Assembly (NCBI RefSeq): GCF_030272615.1 | Contig: NC_081412.1 | Coordinates: 22,536,432 to 22,600,431 of the forward strand | Direction: 5' to 3' | From: Cryptomeria japonica | Taxonomy: Eukaryota; Streptophyta; Pinopsida; Cupressales; Cupressaceae | DNA: 64,000 bases | Part shown: piece after piece, positions 55,567 to 64,000 of the stretch | Position numbering within the stretch: position 1 is the stretch's first letter | How the letters are laid out: the number at the start of each line of letters is the position of its first letter | The notes under the pieces: generated by a model | Database searches by the model: none | The model's input: only the letters and a program-made list of their open reading frames with translations | What the model was told of the DNA's origin: nothing | Position numbers and translations under genes: made by a program

Positions 55567-58500
55567 CTCGAAGTCACAAGACTCAAATCGATAAACAAGA
55601 TCAACTAATTAGTCCCAAGTGTCACAAATGAGCCTCGACAAACCCTAGTCACAATCAGACACCTTTGAATTCTCAAAACCCCCCAAAAAACCTACTCAAA
55701 CCACGTCTAAGGGTTTCTAAATGTTTGTACCTTCACAACACATCCTCTCCAGACTAAACAACAAATGACAATTTTTGTAAATCTACACAAGTGTCTGATG
55801 ATAGTTTACAAAATTTGCACAAGTGTCCAATGAAAGGTTTTAGAATATGCACAAGTATCCTGAGAGGAAACTAGCATGTGTTGAGGGTACTAACGTGACA
55901 CATAAGTGTCCCTACGATGCGTTGGCGTCCTTTGGACTGGTGAACTTGTGCTTTCGCCCTCTGAGACACGTATTTATCTAGACCAACAAGCTTCCTGGTT
56001 GGACAATTTCACGTTTCAAATACCTAAAACCCCTCGATGAAGTCAAAATATGCATATGATCCTCAAATTGAGAGAATTAGGAAAAAAGGTGAGAAAATGA
56101 GTCAAGAGTGGTGCCATCGAGTAACTAGTTGACACCCACAAGACTAGTCGAGAATTGGGTGAACTCAAAGCATGATAATCACACCCATATATTCCCAAAA
56201 TGGACTTCACAACACTCAGGGATGTTCGAACCACCAAGAAATAGGGTTGAAACACCTTGAGACGCCTCACAAGTAGTCCCAGTTGAGCCCAAATTGGCTT
56301 CAAAATACTCTAACCCACACTAAATTGGTCAAAGATTCATCAAAATGGGAGATGATTAAATCAATCATCGATGCTCAACAAAACACAACTATGTTCATTT
56401 TAAGATCCAAAATAAGTGTTCCCATGAGAAAAACATGATACATCGAGAATTGAGAAGCATACAAGATCATGCTTGTGGCTAATTACAACATCGATCCATG
56501 TAAAGGTTCATCAATCTAATATCATAAGTTATAAATTACATTAAACTCCTCTCGGAGTGTTCAACATACAAATCATCCATAATTACAATGCTTGATAGCA
56601 TTTTACATTAAATACAACTTTGCAAAAAAAAGAAAGAAGGAGAAAAAGTGTTGATGAAGGACGAAGAACTTTTCAAGCCACTCATGATTGAAGTCCTTCA
56701 ATCCGCAGCGGTGGTTTGCAACACTAGACAACCATGTGGTACCCTTAGGCACACCTCACCATGCTCATGGAGATAGTTGCACGACCCAAACAATCATACA
56801 AAGCATACAGGGGGAGAATAGATTCACATAAGAGCAAACATGGAGCATACACTCAACATGATCAAATCAACCATATAAGAATTATAATGCCACATCAACA
56901 TAAAAGAAGGTGGAGCCATAACCTCAAAACAATCAAACTCATGTAAAAAATAAGGATGCACTCACCAAGAAGAAACACATCAAAACATCAAGTAGGAACC
57001 ATCTCATCTACCAATCACCGAAAGATGATAAGGTCGAATGGCCACATATAAGACAATCACATGAATCCATAAGGAATAATTAAGTCACCTTTTACTTTAT
57101 TTTCACTTAAGCTAAATTTAGGAAGCTAAACTTAGGCCCATTAATCATTAATTCATTGTTAATTATTGGTTTTAGGGTTTATGTTTTTAGGTTTTGATCT
57201 CCTTTTATAAGGATTGATCCCTTTGTAATCTTTACATAGGTTATTATTATTATTGCATAATTTTTCTCTAGGGTTTCAAAGAAACTTTTGAGTTTTGTGT
57301 GAATCTTCCATTGTTGTGACATGTTATTTGCACACAGGTGTTCACTGGGTTCTGTGACGTTGTATTTCACAACTTTAACATGGTAATCAACATGGAAGGC
57401 ATATCATCTTTTGGGTGCTAATCATATCTATAGGACTAGGTACATAGAGAACAAGAGCAAGGACTGCCATCTTTGCTCAAAGGGATGGGTCACATGGAGT
57501 AGTCCTCTCATATAGATGAGGAGACCCGATCATGCCAGATCAACGCCCCGTGGATGGACAGACCTTCCCAACTCATCGTAAGTTTATACGAGAACTCAAG
57601 GAATGAGAGGGGAATTCAATAATCTTATTTAATGTTTAACCTAACCTAAGTTTTAATTAATATGTTCACTTCATTACCAAAATGTTCAATGGGTTATCTT
57701 GGTGGCCCCTTTGTGCCCCGACCCACATTGGACACCATTCCCGTCATTGCCCTTATTACCTACTCTAATCTCAATGAATCCAAAATATGAGACCACATGA
57801 CAAATATACCAATTTTCAAGCCAACCACTCATTAAATGAGCCCAAAATTGTCATATAGAAACAATTGCCCAAATGGTGCAAATGCCAGGAGACGGATCTC
57901 AAATGATCCCATATTAAAATTTACATATATAAATATATCATTCCACATCATAATAACATTTCAAAATACTCTAAAGTCTATTTTTCAATAAATCACATTT
58001 TGGACCAAAATCCAATCCAAGAGGCCATCCACCATTAATGGACCTCAAAAAGATCAAATTGTTCATAATACAAGAATCCAAATTCTCACAAATACTCACA
58101 AAGCTAATGTGAACAACATCTCAAATTTACAATAAAATCTCATTTTCACACACCCAAGACAAGTTGGGCATCATAACATTTCTTAAAAACCACGTTTCAA
58201 AATTAAAATCATACAAATTGTTTATTACCCAAATGGAAAGATTCAAATTAAAAGAATGCTTAAATTCATTCAATATACCATTTGCAACAAACTAGAAGTG
58301 ATCAAATTGAAAAACAAGAGAGGAAATTGTATTCCTACCTCCAACTTGATCAAATCCTCAAACTAAAAATGCAAACCATAGACACCAAGAGAGAGAAAAT
58401 CTTTTGGACAACCCAAAGCATTCACCAACACCATTCTTTTGAGCAACTACACACAAAAATCCCCCAAGAAAATCTCCCAAAATTAATCCATCAAATTTAC

Positions 58501-59876
58501 CATGTAGAGTTTGAGAGCCAAAAATGAGAGAAAAATAACCAAGTGTTGAGAAATAAACCCAATTTAGAAGTATAAACTCACTTTTTAAGTGAAATAAAAT
58601 ATTAATAAAACCTATTTAAATTCAAATATCAATTAACTCCCAAAATTGACCCCCAAGCTAAAATCATGCAATCCACATTAACCAACTACCTATAAGCCAT
58701 ATTGCACAATTAAATATTAAATTGCCACTATAATATAAAAATATCATTAACAAATGCATATTAATTGATGACATTTCACAATTGACTGACTATGCACAAA
58801 CAATATTTATGGGTCTTACACAAATATGCATTGGGGCAATTGAACATTACCAAATTGGTAACTAGACGTGTAAACACATGAAATTAAGGAAAATCATCCA
58901 AATTAGGAATGATGGCCATGGATAGGTAACATTAATGGCCAATATGCTATCTCTTGTAACCACTATCAAGGATATGGGCACACCAAAACCCGTGGACCCA
59001 AGTAGAATCAACGCCCTGTACCTATAGTCACTAAAACATTCACTCGTGCATATATATCAAAGTAACTAAAATCATTAGTAGGGGATTTTAGCATCACATG
59101 CATTCTCATATATTCAAATGATGCGATTTCATCCCTTTCACATCTAATCATCAAGTAAGGCACAACAATAATAATATCATCTAATTAAATGCAATATCAT
59201 AACATCATCATTATAGAAATTCACTAATTCTAACATGAATATCATCAATTGTATCTATGAGCATTTAATATCTTTAACAAAATACAATCACATAAATTAT
59301 GATTTATAACTTTTAAATCAACCAAACATTTTAACATCACTTGTTCATTCCAATTATTAATCAAATCAATATTAATATTAGCATCTTAAATATGGTAACA
59401 ATCCCCAATAGATCCAAAATCCAAATAAGATATGCAGTAAACAATAGTACAATGGTTCTTATAGCCACACACAAAAAGGGAGCATGCATCTCAATGTAGT
59501 AGCATAAACAAGAGAACCAAGAAACAATCCAACACACCATTGGTGTCAGACGATCACATAACATATATCAAAACAAGGCATACGATATGCACTTAAGGTC
59601 ATATATTGCAACAAATGAAGTATCTGAAATAAGATAATGATCCACAACCAAACTACAAATGACACTACCACAAACACAAAGCCAAATCCACATCAAGAAG
59701 CAAGAATCCAAAAGAGAAAATTGGAGAGGCATTACATCCCTGAATTCCTCTATGACCATTTTGATGGCTCTTATCCATTCTATTGGCATTTTTCTATTGG
59801 AGTCATCAAGTACTCCTTTCCTTAAGAATCTACCTTCATGAGTAGATTTAATAATATGGAATGTGGGAAGATAATC
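55567..59876. other. Intergenic sequence, no gene supported
   Basis: Mostly AT-rich sequence with short chance frames. At 57180-57375 there is a TTTTATAAGGATTGATCC promoter-like block and then AACTTTAACATGGTAATCAAC, which may be the end of an LTR followed by a decayed primer site; no partner was found. Confidence 0.4.
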
Positions 59877-62800
59877 TTACCACATGAGGATTTTTTCATG
59901 AATACCTATTCCATCTTCTCCCTCCCCCATTATCATATCATGCAAGATCTTCAAATGGTCCTTTGTTGAATGATATAATCTAAGGACTTTGTTGATAGTT
60001 TCTTCACCTTGAGCCTCAATGTCCTGGCAACAATCAAGTTCAACTAAAACAAAAAGAATCTTAATCTTGGAATATTGTGCTTGGAGATAATGTAGCTTGT
60101 AGGCTAGTAGAAGGAGCACTAAAATTCAAACGTCCTAGGAGGCGGCCAATATACTTCTCCAGTTCTTCTATTTGTGCTCGTAGCTCATCTTTAGTGTTTT
60201 CATCCTTCTACATCCTCCAAAATATTGTGGTCACAACCTACTACAAGGAGTGCTTTTCCCCTTCCCTTGTTTTCATCCCAAGATCTACTTCTTGCATTTC
60301 CAGCTCATCCTTGGGTTTGTCCACAAGTGGTATTGCTATCTACGCTATTTGGTGACCACTACTGTCATTGGTTACCATTGATATCTTCCTTTCTCTCTTC
60401 TCGGTCTCAAGAATCTTTGTTGTCTATTCCAAGATAGTAAAATCTTCTTCATTTATCTCGTTATATTTCCATCGTCTTCTTGCATTGTTTGAGTCAACTA
60501 CATAGGGTTACACCAAGTGTATATTCTAAAGGGATCTTTGTATCCAATATATATTTATTTCTATTATCTACTTTTCTTTGTCTTTCTTTGCTTTGTTGAG
60601 CTCATGTTTCCTAGTGCTTGTTTGTGGCACATCGTCTATCAATTAAAAAATTCCTTCATTAGGCACTCGCTCACTTTCAATGTGTTCCTCCTCATCATGA
60701 TTTTTTTTTCTCTTGAGGCTTGTCACCTTTTGACTCCTGGTCCTTTTCTTGCTCTTTTTCTTCATGCCTTCATGAAGTTCATATTCGTTATACCCATGAT
60801 CATGTTCTTATTCATTGTGACTTTTGAGAATCTCTTCTTCGTGATGTTCTTTATGAGTTTTATCAGTTGATGTTGATTCTCTTCATCATAATCTTCATCA
60901 GTGCCTCTACTCCCAAGAATTTTATCCAAGGCTTCTTCACTTTCCTAGTTTAGTGTGTGCATCTCCTTTGTTGCATCGTCATCTTTATCACCCTCTTCCA
61001 TTATTTATTCTTCTTGCATGCATTGTGCTGGGGAAAATCTTCTTCTGCTTTGGACTATTCTTCTCTAGCCTTTTATTCCTCAATATTAGTTCCCAGAGCT
61101 TTAGTATTTTTTATTTTCTTCCTCCACATCATCTTGTATGCCAATTGTCTCTAGGAGATGTTGTTCAATAGTATCTTTTATAGGTGCTTCTTGGGTAGAG
61201 GAAGAGATAGGAATGCCTTCCTCTAATGTTGATGATGGCTTAGGAGGAGTATTTGCTTATTCTTTTTGTCTGGAAGGAGGAGGAGCATCCTATTCTTGTG
61301 AACCAAGGACATCCAATCTTGTCCTCTTTCTCCTACAAAGTTATTGTCGTTCTTCCTCCTCTTCTTCTAAGGACACAATGGTCATTTGTTTAGGACATTT
61401 TCTCAATCTCCTGTAGATCCTTGGTATTTCCTCATGTGCCTTCTTGCCTTTTTCCTTGGCCTAATGAATTGAGGGATGAGTTATGGTAGCAATAGTGGTA
61501 GTGATAGGCTTCTCCTTAGTAGATGGAGTCTTTTGAGATTCTCCTTATTTTCTTTATATTTGGATGCTTATAGGGACCACCTCTATGAATGTCATTGCAT
61601 GCTCGATTGGATGAGCAGAAGTAAATGGCTCAGCAGAAGAAGAAGGCCTTTTATCTCTTGAGGTTCTTACCTATTGCTGTAGTGGCTACCCTTTCACTTG
61701 AGGAACCAGATCCATAGGTTATGGTTTTCTAATCCATTCCTTTATTCATTGGAGAAAAATATTTGGTCCTATGATTCATATCTTATTTTTCTTCGATAGT
61801 CACATCTACATTATGGATAGGAACATCAAATATCTTCTTTGAGTTATATAAAGGATGCAATTTATTTTCATTATCTTTGGCTTTGAACTCATTTGAAATC
61901 CACATTTCAAAAGGTATGTTTGCAAGGATTAAGTCCAATATGAAAACATATCTAACCCTCACTTAATAATCATCCACACAATTAACCCAATGATCTTTTA
62001 TATTTGGTTCATTTTTGAAATGAGATCCAATCACATGACTTATTGTATCTATAGTATCAAATCTCCCTTTATCAATGTTCAGGGGTTTCAAAGAATATTC
62101 TATTATTTTTGGCTCCACACTTTTGGTAACTTTCATGTTTGGGCATGTATGTGCCTTGGAACTAATAGGAATCTTGAAAGCATGGTTTGTGCTCATTCAC
62201 AATTAATTTGTGAGCATTATTCACTTGTCTACATAGCTCAAGGACATTAAACTTATCTAAAGGATATCTTGGTAGCTTATTTGGTGCTATAGTGCATCCA
62301 AATACCCTAATGCAAGTGAAAGTATTAAATTGAATGAAATAGATTCCAAACCTTTTATTCTCTGCAGTTACATCAACAAATAGCCTCTTTGCAAAGTCTC
62401 CTTCCAATATGCTAATTATTGCAAACACAAAGACACCATTGACTCTCCTATAGTTTCTTCTACTCCTCTCTAGAGTCAATTGAGGGTGATGATTGTATAC
62501 CCTTACATTAGGATCATTGAGTGAGTGTTTCTTCCTCAACCTTGTGTAAGTTGCTTGTGCAACAAGTAATAGACTAAATATGAATTTATATTAAATTTTG
62601 GGTCAATCTTCACTTGGATCAGCTGCTCATGCAAATTTTCACTGGTCATTTTGCCCCAATCATTGTACTCCTTTCTAGAAACAATAGTTTTGATAAAGAG
62701 GATAATCCATGGCTAAAATTCATTAGCAGCTAGGAGTTCAACTACCTTGGTTAGGAGGGTACCAAATCTCTAACATTCATATGTAATAGGCTCCAATGAA

Positions 62801-62990
62801 TTATTATTTAGTTTCTCCAACAACCATATTCTTTTAGGCTTGTTTAACAATTGTTCATAAGATCTTTTATAATTTTTATAAAACTGTTCCCCATAAGCAA
62901 CTGTAATGGCATAATGATCATGTGCAAGAATACCAAACACCTTTTCAATAGTATGAAGTGAAATATCTAATATCACCTCTTGTAGTGGTT
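59877..62990 (-). pseudogene. Unrecognised degraded minus-strand coding region
   Basis: Protein-like minus-strand sequence runs from about 62990 to 59877 with many stops and shifts. The upper part reads VILDISLHTIEKVFGILAHD, then YEQLLNKPKRIWLLEKLNN, SRKEYNDWGKMTSENLHEQL and NRRVNGVFVFAI-type text, then RFGIYFIQFNTFTCIRVFGC (62162-62539). Another piece is at 61963-62196. The lower part (60100-61900) is Lys/Glu-rich, for example HEEIPRIYRRLRKCPKQMTI then VSLEEEEEE. I do not know the family; the layout suggests a gag-like or accessory ORF of a repeat rather than a host gene. A copia-type LTR starts at its 5' edge (62997). Confidence 0.5.
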
Positions 62991-62996
62991 TACATA

Positions 62997-63167
62997 TATT
63001 AGAATAATATCTTCTTATTCTGTTTGTTAATGGTCATAGTAGTGTAATTAGTTAGTTTCTAATTTCGTTTTCTATTATCTATTGTTTCTTTATGGAATCA
63101 TCGATCTTATGACTCTATAAATGATCTTTCGATCATTCATACAATCTATCCAATTACCTTTGTAATA
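62997..63167 (+). repeat. Short copia-type 5' LTR
   Basis: It begins TATTAGAATAATATC (TG changed to TA), has CTCTATAAATGATC near 63110 as a TATA box, and ends just before the primer site. At about 170 bp it is short for copia. The element continues beyond the window end, so a TRIM cannot be excluded. Confidence 0.6.
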
Positions 63168-63179
63168 TGGTATCACAGC
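63168..63179 (+). other. Primer-binding site, initiator tRNA-Met type
   Basis: TGGTATCACAGC, one change from TGGTATCAGAGC. Confidence 0.75.
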
Positions 63180-64000
63180 TTTAAGAGATTTTTTTCGAAT
63201 TTTTTTTAATCCTAATTTCCAATTAATGGAAATTTTCGAAATTATTCCAGTTATTGTTAAAAGCCCATCTAGGGTTTATCAGTATTTTTCCTCTTGGCTC
63301 CTATGACTACTTCGTGGGTCTGCTCCAGGGAATCTACCTCTACCCGCGTCTGTTCTTTTTCGCGACAGGATTCTCATTTTTTTGGGGCAGCTCGTTCTTC
63401 GTCCTGCGCGATTTCTTTTCACGCCTCTGTGCTGTTTGTGCAGTCGCGATTTTTTGCGACCCGTGGTTTTGATGCAATCCCGAGTTTTTTCGTTGGAGGT
63501 TATCGACTCTCGTGGTTCAGTGTGCAGGTGACACAATTTGTTTTCGCGTTCTGTTTTCTTTTGTGTATATCGTGTTTTTATGGTAGCTATTTTCTAGATT
63601 GTTTGGTGGCTTTTGTGGCTCTGTGCACGATTTGTAGATGATTATCGTGGGTTGTTTTTCGTAGGCATTTTTTTCGCTTCACCCTTTCTTTTCAGTGTTT
63701 TGTGGCTTCTAAATCTTGCGTGGACGTCTATAGTGCTAGTGGCGCGACTTCCATTTTATTTTCTTGTGTGGAGCTTTTTGTTCGCAATTTTTTGTGTGTT
63801 ATCTGTGCTTGCGACCTGGTGATTTTTATTTTCACACGGGGGTTCGTTTCTCTGTGCAATGGTGTTTGGGATTGCACGTTTTTTCTCGACTCCGTTTTGG
63901 GGTTTATATTTTTTCCTCAAAAAATATCAGTGGGTTTTATAATTTTAATCCTAAATTTTTTTATTTTGATGGGTTTATAATTTTGTCCCATAAAAAAATA
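63180..64000 (+). other. Leader region of the copia-type element
   Basis: No gag motif is readable before the window ends. The stretch is T-rich with CGCG-containing words, as in the untranslated leader of some LTR elements. Confidence 0.4.

Overview
The window is nuclear DNA from a seed plant with a large, repeat-packed genome. I infer a gymnosperm, probably a conifer, because one small host gene carries an intron of about 21.8 kb and nearly everything else is old, nested retroelements. No species can be named from the sequence alone.

The only host gene I can support is on the + strand from 21287 to 43794: a nuclear gene for mitochondrial ribosomal protein bL35. It has four coding exons (21287-21511, 21616-21713, 21827-21911, 43705-43794) that join in frame to 165 codons plus a stop. 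The first three exons lie within 625 bp; the last is about 21.8 kb downstream. Intron 3 holds a full-length Ty1/copia element (27399-33637, target-site duplication GTCTA), remnants of another copia gag split by a probable solo LTR (34870-36783, duplication TTGTG), a further copia LTR, two miniature LTR elements (TRIMs, 39408-39741 and 42654-42970), interleaved inverted repeats (23451-23655) and several degenerate tandem repeats.

Left of the gene (1-18.5 kb) is a three-level nest. A minus-strand copia element (1-3173) sits in a plus-strand Tat-like Ty3/gypsy element (3174-11735), which sits in the integrase end of a minus-strand Athila-like gypsy element (11736 to about 18.5 kb). Between integrase and 3' LTR the Tat-like element carries an antisense frame of about 706 codons that encodes a plant mobile domain followed by acidic and coiled-coil sections. 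A LINE RNase H fragment lies at 18.5 kb.

Right of the gene are a MITE-like element (43945-44587), two ORF1-only LINE-type elements with target-site duplications (45338-46960 and 49165-50794), a non-coding LTR element (48985-54914) that holds the second of these in one LTR and is flanked by 0.65-kb direct repeats, an unrecognised degraded minus-strand coding region (about 59.9-63.0 kb), and the start of another copia-type element (62997 onward).

The strongest candidates for something little described are the TRIM at 42654-42970, whose two LTRs each carry a near-complete tRNA-like sequence with pol III A and B boxes; the antisense mobile-domain gene in the Tat-like element; and the pair of ORF1-only LINE elements. 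All retroelement reading frames seen here are decayed to some degree, mostly by single stops in otherwise open frames.
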